A stretch of 64,000 nucleotides of DNA from a bacterium 1xD8-48. GTDB taxonomy: Bacteria > Bacillota > Clostridia > Lachnospirales > Lachnospiraceae. This document shows, piece by piece, positions 22,398 to 29,631 of the stretch (position 1 is the stretch's first letter; each line of letters begins with the position of its first letter). The notes beneath the pieces are model-generated. The model saw only the letters and a list, made by a program, of their open reading frames with translations, was not told where the DNA came from and made no database searches. The position numbers and the translations under genes are program-made. The stretch covers positions 62,001 through 126,000 of the forward strand of contig QZDS01000003.1 in NCBI GenBank assembly GCA_009917455.1, given 5' to 3'.

Positions 22398-24737
22398 TTA
22401 CTCAGACATATAAATGGCAAGCTGATTCCTAATCTCCTTAAGCGTCTCCTCAAGGCTCTGGTTTCCCCGGATATATTTTTCTCCTTCTTCAAATATTGCC
22501 TGCTCAAACACAATATCTGCCATATAAGGCGTATCCGCCGACTCCATCCGGTTTTTCAATGCCTTCAGTTCTTCTTCCTCAGGATAATATACGTCCAAAG
22601 ATACCTCTACTCCGTCCTCATCAATCATTGCCATAGAGCCATACTCATTATTTTCCCCAAGCTCCTCCTTATCCACCGTAAGCAATTCATCAAAGGCCGC
22701 CTTATTTATTCCAAATCCCCCTAATGACATCTGAACCTCTTTGCCCATAAATTCCTTCAAAAAATCCTCCGCCAGCTCTTTCTTTTCCGACGCCGCATTG
22801 ATTCCCAGAATGGTATCCGGTGCAAAAACATTGCTGCATTGTCCTGCCATAGGCGCCAGAATCGTATCTTCAAACCCTTCTGTCTTTGCCGCGGAAGTAA
22901 TATCATAATAGCCATAAGGGTAAGTAGTCATTCCCGCCATAAACCGGGCGTACTCTCCCACATAATCCAAAGTGTTTAACCCGTAAAATCCAAGAGTATA
23001 CTCCCAGTTTTCTCCAATCTCCTCCGCGTACCAGTCGCTGGTTGACTCAAACCTGTCCACCCACTTTTGACCGATTCCATCCATTTGCGCATCATAAATT
23101 CTTTTCATCTGCGTCAGAAATTCTGCTACGGCATCTTCGTCGATTTCCCCGTTTTCCTTTTTCCATGCAGGCTCGCTGGAAATCGAAAAAATCTTCATAA
23201 GCGCTTTCTCCGAACATATGCCCAAAATATCCTTCTCCGGATAATCCTCACGCATTTTTTCCACTTCATCCGCCACATCCGACAGATTCTTCATTCCGGA
23301 AACATAACCCGCTCTTCCCAGCATGACGGGAAATCCTGCCTGCATCGGAACCATATAGACGCTTCCCTCATGGGCAAACGCCCTGACCAGATTTTCAAAG
23401 AATTCCTCTTCTTTAAAGACGCCTTCCAGAAACTCATTTAAGCCGAGCAGCAGCCCCTTTTCTATGTAAGAATCCACAGGCAGTCCGTCCATCAAAAGGA
23501 CATCCGGCCCCTCTCCGGCCACAATCCGGGTATTTAATTTCTTTAATGCATCCTCTCTTGTCACCCCGTTATCTTCCCCTCTGCCAACCTCATATTCCAC
23601 ACGCACATTCGGGTTTGCTATCTGATAGATCGAAATTGCTGTCCGTATCCCATAACTGTCCTCAAGGCTGTACACCTTAAGACATTCCTCCGGCATAGAC
23701 GGCATATCGGGATTATAAGTAAATCTCACGACCTTTCCGCTGTTAAAAACAGCCAGAAATACTCCGTTTTCCAACATCACCATACCCTTTATCCCATACT
23801 TAGGGCTTCCTAAGCGGGACAGGCTTCCGTCAATTAACTGCTCCATCTCCTCCTGCCCTGCCGCATGACGGTACAGTCCCTTGTCGCCTGCCAGATACAG
23901 CTCCTCCTCTCCAAAAAAGTAGAAGATATCATACCAGCTTCCGCCGTTAAACTGCCTGTCGCTCCCATTGTTCTTTACAAAGTCCGAAAGCACGCCGTCC
24001 TCCACATACTCCTCTTTTTCCATATCATAAAGAAGCGGCGCCTCAAAGTCGTATCCGTCTATCAGCATAATATTATCCCGGAACTGTATCAGCATTGGCC
24101 TGCCTTCCATCCTGAGAAATTCCTCGCTGCTGCCGTCCTCTTTTACCTCATAAATAATATCTCCAAAGGTAGTTATAAAAGCTCTCCCTTCCCCGGTCAG
24201 CCAGATTCTGTTGGCATACATCTCATCCTCTGTCAGAGAAAGGGAAACCGGAACTACCGTGCCGTCCGCCCTGACCAATGCGCATTCCGGCGACAGGTCA
24301 AACACAGAATCTGACTCTTCTGAGTTTTCATCTTCATAATCATCATAAATAATGCCCAAAGTACCCTCTTCTGCCACTCCTATATCCATAATATAAGTGT
24401 CTGCCAGCTTTTCCTCCAGATACTTTGTATTTTCGCTTTCCCACGAAGCTCCGTTGTCATTTGACACCCATATTCCTGAAGACGCATCGGTAATCACAAG
24501 CCTTCCGTCGGAAAATCTTTTCATTTCCCTGACATTCGCCAGATTATCTGACAGGTCAGTTTCTTCCTCCTCATAACGCCCCATAGCGATATCTGAATCA
24601 CCGCTTCCCTGTTCATTCTTTTTTTCATTCTCCGCAGAAGGAAGATTCCCTCCGTTTGAATTCCCACAACCTGGGGTAAACAAAATTACTGCTGCCAAAG
24701 CCATACTGATTAATCTTTTCACTATTTTCCGTGCCAT
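22398..24737 (-). CDS. Large lipoprotein: beta-propeller-like domain fused to a sugar-type solute-binding protein
   Basis: 779 residues. A lipoprotein signal ends LFTPGC (Cys24 lipidated). The first ~350 residues contain an Asp-box, SNDNGASW, and repeated beta-strand blocks as in sialidase/Ycf48-type propellers. From about residue 370 (SLEDSYGIRTAISIYQIAN, then GEGPDVLLMDGLPVD) the protein is a family-1 extracellular solute-binding domain. Such proteins are usually about 430 residues, so this is nearly double. AGGAGG precedes ATG 24737; an upstream frame extension lacks a ribosome-binding site. It leads an operon with two permeases and an HlyD-type adaptor, from a promoter overlapped by BlaI-type operators. 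Confidence 0.85.
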   Translation of the reverse strand: MARKIVKRLISMALAAVILFTPGCGNSNGGNLPSAENEKKNEQGSGDSDIAMGRYEEEETDLSDNLANVREMKRFSDGRLVITDASSGIWVSNDNGASWESENTKYLEEKLADTYIMDIGVAEEGTLGIIYDDYEDENSEESDSVFDLSPECALVRADGTVVPVSLSLTEDEMYANRIWLTGEGRAFITTFGDIIYEVKEDGSSEEFLRMEGRPMLIQFRDNIMLIDGYDFEAPLLYDMEKEEYVEDGVLSDFVKNNGSDRQFNGGSWYDIFYFFGEEELYLAGDKGLYRHAAGQEEMEQLIDGSLSRLGSPKYGIKGMVMLENGVFLAVFNSGKVVRFTYNPDMPSMPEECLKVYSLEDSYGIRTAISIYQIANPNVRVEYEVGRGEDNGVTREDALKKLNTRIVAGEGPDVLLMDGLPVDSYIEKGLLLGLNEFLEGVFKEEEFFENLVRAFAHEGSVYMVPMQAGFPVMLGRAGYVSGMKNLSDVADEVEKMREDYPEKDILGICSEKALMKIFSISSEPAWKKENGEIDEDAVAEFLTQMKRIYDAQMDGIGQKWVDRFESTSDWYAEEIGENWEYTLGFYGLNTLDYVGEYARFMAGMTTYPYGYYDITSAAKTEGFEDTILAPMAGQCSNVFAPDTILGINAASEKKELAEDFLKEFMGKEVQMSLGGFGINKAAFDELLTVDKEELGENNEYGSMAMIDEDGVEVSLDVYYPEEEELKALKNRMESADTPYMADIVFEQAIFEEGEKYIRGNQSLEETLKEIRNQLAIYMSE

Positions 24738-24803
24738 TTTTCCTCCTGTTTGCCTGCTTTGTGCAATCCCGACTGCACTTCGCAATCCATTTTCATGTCA
24801 AAA

Positions 24804-24861
24804 AATACGACTACTGTGATAGTCTTTTAATCAGACTATCACAGTAGTCGTATTCTGTCAA
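24804..24861 (-). promoter_or_regulatory. BlaI-type double operator/promoter of the transporter operon; also a terminator-like stem
   Basis: Two operators, GACTACTGTGATAGTC (24809-24824) and GACTATCACAGTAGTC (24834-24849), are inverted to form a perfect 22-bp-arm dyad (24804-24825 with 24833-24854). On the minus strand TTGACA (24861-24856) and TAGTCT (24838-24833) are 17 bp apart, with the operator filling the spacer. The stem is followed by TATTTTTTG, so the same DNA can terminate the blaI-M56 transcript. Confidence 0.8.
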
Positions 24862-24881
24862 TCCGTTTTTTACAAAAGAAA

Positions 24882-26462
24882 TTACCAATAAGTGCGGGCA
24901 TAAGCCCTGGAATCCTTTTCGGAGAGCTGCACCAGTCCAATGAGCGTCCCATCGTCGTTATATTTTGTAATCACGCCCGTATTGCCGTTTGCCGCACCTG
25001 CAGCTTTTGCAAACACTCTTCCTGAAAATCCGTCTCCATTCTGTTTTTGATTATCCGCTAAAAAGTAAACAGGCTCTCCATTAAAATAAAGCTGATAGTC
25101 ATCGCCTTTTACCTCTCCGCTTAACCCATACATCTCAAATTCACTTATCAATCCATCTATCGTTTCTTCCATGTCTTCATCCAGCGCTGTCCCCTCATAA
25201 ACTGTGTCCTCCACAACTTCTGCCGACACTGCTTCCTGCACTTGCACTACAGCATCAGATAATTCCACTGCAGAGTCTGTTGTCACATAAACTGCCCTCT
25301 CTGACTGCAGCACATTATTTGAATATACCCGTGTTTTCAAAACGGAGGATTGCTCTGCCGCCTCCGCAGCTGTTTCTTTCCAGGTAACGCTTACCCATTC
25401 AGGCGTATCTGACACGACATATGTCCCGGCTAAGGATGACTCTGCCCCATCCCGGGTATCAGAAACCGTATTGGTAACAAACACCGTGAATGCACTTGTC
25501 AGCGCAATGACAGTTGCCAATATGCCGATAAAGGTCGTCTTTTTCATTGTCATCACCGCAACAATTCTTTCTTTTACCGCATTTTTCCCGAATCCCAGGC
25601 CTGTCTGAAACCCCATATTCCTGCATTGGGCCAGTGATAACAGCGTAAGCGCATATTCCTGCCTGCAGCCGCCGTTTCTCTGCACCACCGTCTCATCACA
25701 CAAAAGCTCCATATCCCGGTTAAACAAAACATACATCACCCACACAAGAGGATTAAACCAGTGAATACAAAGCGCCAGATGCGCTGCCAGCTTTTTCAAA
25801 TTGTCATGATTTTTAATATGTATCAGTTCATGCTGCAGACAGAAGCTCACCTCTTTTCCCTCTTTTAAATACTGTCCTTTGGGAAAAACCACTGCAGGAC
25901 GAAGCAGACCATAAGTTACAGGGGTTGCAGTCCGGTCAGAAATCTGAAACCTTACTTTATCTAAAACTTTTACGTCTTTTTCCCTTATCCCCTCCATTGC
26001 AAGCAATTTTTCCCTCTCCTGCTTTGGCATGGGCAGCCCCTCCCGAAACAGACGGCTGTCTCTGGTATAAACAAAAAGAGAACCCGCCAGCAAAATAACG
26101 GTTACAGCCAGATAAACCGCTGCTGCCGCCTTCTGCAAATCAACTTCTGATTTCTCTTTCTCCACAATATATAAAGAGGCCAAACCTCCCCGAGCAATCG
26201 CTTCTTCCCCTGTCGTAGCTGAAATATCATACGTTTCCGTTTTAGCCTCCCCGGATGTTTCGCTCACGATAAGGCTTCTTAATTCTGCCAGAGGCTCAGG
26301 CAGCGGCAACGGAATGGAAAAGGGCATCAATAAGCGCAAAATTGCAATTTCCCAGAGCAGTATCATCACTTTCTTGGGCAGCCGGTGTATAAATAAAGAG
26401 CGAAACAAAACAATGCCCAAAATCAAAACGCCTGCCGCAACGCTCATCTGTATCAAATTCAT
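24882..26462 (-). CDS. M56-family metallopeptidase sensor (BlaR1/MecR1-like)
   Basis: 526 residues. N-terminal membrane helices and a cytoplasmic zinc-protease site HELIH, with the supporting LLCDETVV motif downstream, match BlaR1/MecR1 peptidases, which respond to an external signal by inactivating the BlaI repressor. The C-terminal external part (about 310-526) is not a penicillin-binding domain: it is acidic and beta-rich and ends SRAYARTYW. The ligand is therefore probably not a beta-lactam. Its ATG overlaps the BlaI-like gene's stop in ATGA, so the two are translationally coupled. Confidence 0.88.
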   Translation of the reverse strand: MNLIQMSVAAGVLILGIVLFRSLFIHRLPKKVMILLWEIAILRLLMPFSIPLPLPEPLAELRSLIVSETSGEAKTETYDISATTGEEAIARGGLASLYIVEKEKSEVDLQKAAAAVYLAVTVILLAGSLFVYTRDSRLFREGLPMPKQEREKLLAMEGIREKDVKVLDKVRFQISDRTATPVTYGLLRPAVVFPKGQYLKEGKEVSFCLQHELIHIKNHDNLKKLAAHLALCIHWFNPLVWVMYVLFNRDMELLCDETVVQRNGGCRQEYALTLLSLAQCRNMGFQTGLGFGKNAVKERIVAVMTMKKTTFIGILATVIALTSAFTVFVTNTVSDTRDGAESSLAGTYVVSDTPEWVSVTWKETAAEAAEQSSVLKTRVYSNNVLQSERAVYVTTDSAVELSDAVVQVQEAVSAEVVEDTVYEGTALDEDMEETIDGLISEFEMYGLSGEVKGDDYQLYFNGEPVYFLADNQKQNGDGFSGRVFAKAAGAANGNTGVITKYNDDGTLIGLVQLSEKDSRAYARTYW

Positions 26463-26830
26463 TCCAGTCTCCTTTCCTGGCTTAAATCATCAATCATTCT
26501 CTTTAATGAATCAACCTCCTGATTTGACAGCTTCTTTCCATCTAAAAAAGCTGCAAAAAACTTCTCCTTAGAACCGTCGAACATTTTATCAATCAATTCC
26601 TCTGTTTCATAGTCCTGTACCTCCTGCCTGGAAATTAAAGGCCTGCAGATAAAACCCGGTTCCTCTCTTTTGACCGCGCCCTTGTCCACACATTTTTTAA
26701 TCACCGTATAGGTGGTATTTTTGTTCCACCCTGTCTCTTCCTTTAAAATCTTTACCACCTGCCCGGCAGAAATTCCGCCCTCCCGCCAGAGTACTTCCAT
26801 TACCTTTCGTTCCGAATCAAATAATTTCAT
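26459..26830 (-). CDS. BlaI/MecI/CopY-family repressor
   Basis: 123 residues. A winged helix covers about 1-75 (SERKVMEVLWREGGISAGQV, then NKNTTYTVIKKCVDKGAV), and the C-terminal helices dimerise. ATG at 26830 is chosen because GGAG lies 6-7 bases upstream; the longer form starts at codons inside that site. It should bind GACTAC-TAGTC-type dyads, present at its own promoter (26908-26951) and in the promoter of the transporter operon (24809-24849), and be released when the coupled M56 protein is activated. Confidence 0.92.
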   Translation of the reverse strand: MKLFDSERKVMEVLWREGGISAGQVVKILKEETGWNKNTTYTVIKKCVDKGAVKREEPGFICRPLISRQEVQDYETEELIDKMFDGSKEKFFAAFLDGKKLSNQEVDSLKRMIDDLSQERRLE

Positions 26831-26907
26831 CTTAATCTCCATTCTGCAAAATCGCAAATCTCAAATTTGTGTCTGTCCTGCTCCGATTGTTCTCTTTATG
26901 TTAAAAT

Positions 26908-26963
26908 GACTACTGAAATAGTCCCTCTGTCTATAGACTATCACAGCAGTCGTAATATGTCAA
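26908..26963 (-). promoter_or_regulatory. BlaI autoregulated promoter with two operators
   Basis: TTGACA (26963-26958) and TAGTCT (26940-26935) are 17 bp apart. Operator GACTATCACAGCAGTC (26936-26951) lies in the spacer and -10 box, and a second, GACTACTGAAATAGTC (26908-26923), lies just downstream. The layout copies that of the transporter promoter at 24833-24861. Confidence 0.8.
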
Positions 26964-26991
26964 TTCAAATTAATTTCCGTGACGCCGCCCT

Positions 26992-27909
26992 TTACAGCAT
27001 TAGCGCCGCTATCAGCGGCATCGTCGCCACCGACAGAATCGTGGTCAGCGCAACCCCTTTGGAGGCAGTCTCGTAATCCCCGTCATACTGCTGGGCCAGC
27101 ATTGCGTTCATACTCCCCACCGGCGTAGCCAGCATTACCATACATACCCCGAGAATTACCGGATTTTCCACAAACCGTGCAATAATAAAAAGACCGGCTA
27201 TCGGCACGAGCAGAAGCTTAATCACAGAAAAAGCAAGCAGCTTTCCGTCCGTAAAAAGCCTTTTCACGTCCATCACCGCGAGGGATGCGCCGATAATCAT
27301 CATACTTAAGGGCGCCGTCAGATTGCTCAAATGTGTTACTGCAGCCTGCAAAAAAGCGGGTACTTTCATATCAAGCAAATATATAATTATTGTTATTATA
27401 CAGGAAATCATACCTGGATTTAACAATTCCTTCCATGCAAACGAGCTCTTTCCGCCTGCCGCTTTCTTATCTCCTCTGATGGACGACACGCCGTAGGTGT
27501 AAATCAGCACATTATAAATAATGATAAAGGGCGTTGCATAGAGGAGCGCTCCATTTCCATATAATGCGGTAATCACCGGAAATCCCATAAACCCTATATT
27601 GGAAAACACCGTCATAGCGCTGTAAGTCCCCCTGGCCCTCCTTTCAACCCGAAGTACCCTGGGCAGAACCACTCCCAGCAAAAGAAGCGCCGGATACATC
27701 ACGCTCATGATTACGACTGTTGTGAGAAGCTCCTCTCCCCGGATTTTTTCTTCGCCCATACACGCAGTCAAAACCAGCGCCGGATTCGCCACATTCACCA
27801 CAACAGACGACAGCTTTTTACTCACCTCGTCTGTAATCAGCGACTTTTTATAGCAAAGGAATCCAACTCCCATTAGCAGAAAAAGCACTATCATTTGTTC
27901 CAACAGCAT
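26992..27909 (-). CDS. AEC-family transporter
   Basis: 305 residues with about ten hydrophobic segments in two inverted sets of five, including VVNVANPALVLTAC and the conserved MPLIAALML end. AEC (auxin efflux carrier) family members export or take up small organic anions such as malate; the substrate here is not evident. AAGGAG precedes the ATG. It follows the S4-domain gene by 12 bp. Confidence 0.88.
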   Translation of the reverse strand: MLLEQMIVLFLLMGVGFLCYKKSLITDEVSKKLSSVVVNVANPALVLTACMGEEKIRGEELLTTVVIMSVMYPALLLLGVVLPRVLRVERRARGTYSAMTVFSNIGFMGFPVITALYGNGALLYATPFIIIYNVLIYTYGVSSIRGDKKAAGGKSSFAWKELLNPGMISCIITIIIYLLDMKVPAFLQAAVTHLSNLTAPLSMMIIGASLAVMDVKRLFTDGKLLAFSVIKLLLVPIAGLFIIARFVENPVILGVCMVMLATPVGSMNAMLAQQYDGDYETASKGVALTTILSVATMPLIAALML

Positions 27910-27921
27910 TTCCGATTCTCC

Positions 27922-28689
27922 TTACCTTTGATATTTCCCGTAAACCATAATAGCCGCGTTGATTTTCCCTTTCCTGCTCAGCCCCTGACCGCCGGAATAT
28001 TCAAATTTCCCATATCCTCTCACATTCACCACATCATCCTTTTTTAACTGATAACTGTTATTTTCACACTGCCTGCCGTTCACGAACACCTTTTTCTGCC
28101 GAAAGCAATCCAAAGCGTCTCCCCGGGACAGCCTGTACACCTTCGCCACCACCCCGTCCACACGCTCCGATGAAATCTGGATGGTTATCTCCTGCCTGTC
28201 CCTGTCTGTCAGTTCAGGCACAGCCTCCGCCCTGCTGCACAAAACCAGAGTGTGCTTCACCTTGCTTAAGTTTTCCATAATAAAATCCGCCATACTGTCC
28301 AGACAGAATATATAGCCCGCATTGTCCGCCAGAAAAATGTCCCCCAGCGTACTTCTCTCTATCCCCAGGTTCATAAGCGCTCCCAGAAAATCTCTGTGGG
28401 TCAGCGTATCTGCAAACTTTTCCGCCGCTGGCCTTGCCTGAATACATGTGATTGGAAATTCCTCCACATATCCAAACTCATCCTCGCTGCCAAAGCGGAG
28501 CATTACCCTCTCGCAAAGCCCGCTCCCTCCCCACACCGCGTGAGGAATGTAGGAAAGCTCCTTTTCCATCTCATAAAAACAGGCCATATCCGCAAGACTT
28601 AAAAATCCGGTGAATGTAAACTGATTATTCTGCCAGGACTTTTGAGCCAGCTCCCTGAAACGCTTTTTCATTAATTCTTCTGATTCCAT
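27922..28689 (-). CDS. YlmH-like S4-domain RNA-binding protein
   Basis: 255 residues, the length of Bacillus YlmH. The N-terminal part reads FTGFLSLADMACFYEMEKEL and GDIFLADNAGYIFCLDSM, typical of this family; the C-terminal S4 domain (about 180-245) is LSRGDALDCFRQKKVFVNGR and VRGYGKFEY. YlmH-type proteins bind RNA at ribosomes or near the division locus. ATG at 28689 follows AAAGGA; the upstream extension to 28833 has no such site. It is unlinked to ylm/div genes here, so it may be a second copy. Confidence 0.85.
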   Translation of the reverse strand: MESEELMKKRFRELAQKSWQNNQFTFTGFLSLADMACFYEMEKELSYIPHAVWGGSGLCERVMLRFGSEDEFGYVEEFPITCIQARPAAEKFADTLTHRDFLGALMNLGIERSTLGDIFLADNAGYIFCLDSMADFIMENLSKVKHTLVLCSRAEAVPELTDRDRQEITIQISSERVDGVVAKVYRLSRGDALDCFRQKKVFVNGRQCENNSYQLKKDDVVNVRGYGKFEYSGGQGLSRKGKINAAIMVYGKYQR

Positions 28690-28848
28690 TGGTTTTCCTT
28701 TCATGCCAAAAGAGGCATGCTGCATGAATTTTAAAATCCTCAAAGCAGCACCCCTCTTTGCATCACAAATATCACTTTCCGCAGCAGACGCCGACGCCCG
28801 ATAACAAAGGCCCGTCTGCATGTCCAAAATCATTCTCAGATAAATTCT

Positions 28849-29349
28849 TTACTCAGCGATATAGGTAGGCGCATTTTTAGGGCTCTTTCCCTTGATAACC
28901 TTATGATAATAATTGTAGGTCATAGCCTCCCTGTCGCCAAAAAGCTCCGCCCCCTTTACCTCGCCTAAGAATACCGTATGGGTCGCCGTTTCCATCCTGT
29001 CAATCACATCGCAGACAATATAGCCGCAGGCATCGGAAACCACCGGAAGATAATCTCTCACCTGATATTCCACCTCGGAAAACTTGTCGTTATCTTTCCC
29101 TGACTTGAAGCCGAATGTTCCTATAATAGAAGGGGTTGAATCCTCCGCCATAATGGAAATCGCAAATTTCCCGGTTTCGTTGATGCACTTGTTTGTGTAA
29201 TTGTCATGATTAATGCTGACCGCAATGGTAGCCGGCGTCGAGGTAATCTGCATGGCGCTGTTGGCCGTACACCCCGTAGGCCTGCCATTGTCCCATGTGC
29301 TTACCACATACACTCCGTAAGAAAGCTTATGAAAAACATTTTTATTCAT
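28849..29349 (-). CDS. Flavin reductase-like FMN-binding protein
   Basis: 166 residues. The split-barrel flavin-binding fold is seen in YGVYVVSTWDNGRPTGCTAN, VSINHDNYTNKCI and TGKFAISIMAEDS. Relatives in anaerobes are often fused to rubredoxin and serve oxygen or nitric-oxide detoxification; here the protein stops before any rubredoxin CxxC pairs, so it is the stand-alone form. It lies 160 bp upstream of the S4-domain gene on the same strand, and is divergent from the histidine-kinase operon. Confidence 0.88.
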   Translation of the reverse strand: MNKNVFHKLSYGVYVVSTWDNGRPTGCTANSAMQITSTPATIAVSINHDNYTNKCINETGKFAISIMAEDSTPSIIGTFGFKSGKDNDKFSEVEYQVRDYLPVVSDACGYIVCDVIDRMETATHTVFLGEVKGAELFGDREAMTYNYYHKVIKGKSPKNAPTYIAE

Positions 29350-29468
29350 AATTTATTGTCCGCCTTTCCGCTTTGTCGTAGTTTGCTCTTTTGTTGATTT
29401 TAGTTTACCCTTTCTTCCGGTTATTGGCAAGTGGTAATATCTTTGTTCAAACCCTCCCATACTATTTC

Positions 29469-29631
29469 TTGACACAGTATTAAATTTGTAATATTGTATT
29501 TTTAGCAACAAAGATCCAATGGCATCCGCCATATGCCCATACGGACATGGCATCCGGCTTATTGCCTGCGGAAATAAGCGGAGAGCCATCAAGTCGGCCA
29601 GTAAAGCTACAATCGGGGCGGGGAAGGTAAT
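29469..29631 (+). promoter_or_regulatory. Promoter and structured leader of the hybrid kinase operon
   Basis: TTGACA (29469-29474), 17 bp, TATTGT (29492-29497). The ~130-base leader that follows holds GGCATCCG twice (about 29520 and 29549), an ATGCC/GGCAT hairpin and, near the end, CAGTAAAGCTAC followed by a GGGG run. The last words vaguely recall the 3' half of a GEMM c-di-GMP riboswitch, but the rest of the consensus is not evident. I record it only as a structured leader. Confidence 0.4.

Noticed and set aside
24882..26462. Beta-lactam sensor BlaR1 proper
   Set aside because: The C-terminal domain has no penicillin-binding SxxK/KTG motifs and no beta-lactamase or PBP gene is nearby.
29498..29631. 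Definite GEMM c-di-GMP riboswitch
   Set aside because: Only the CAGTAAAGCTAC segment is reminiscent; the conserved core and receptor loop are not found, so only a structured leader is reported.
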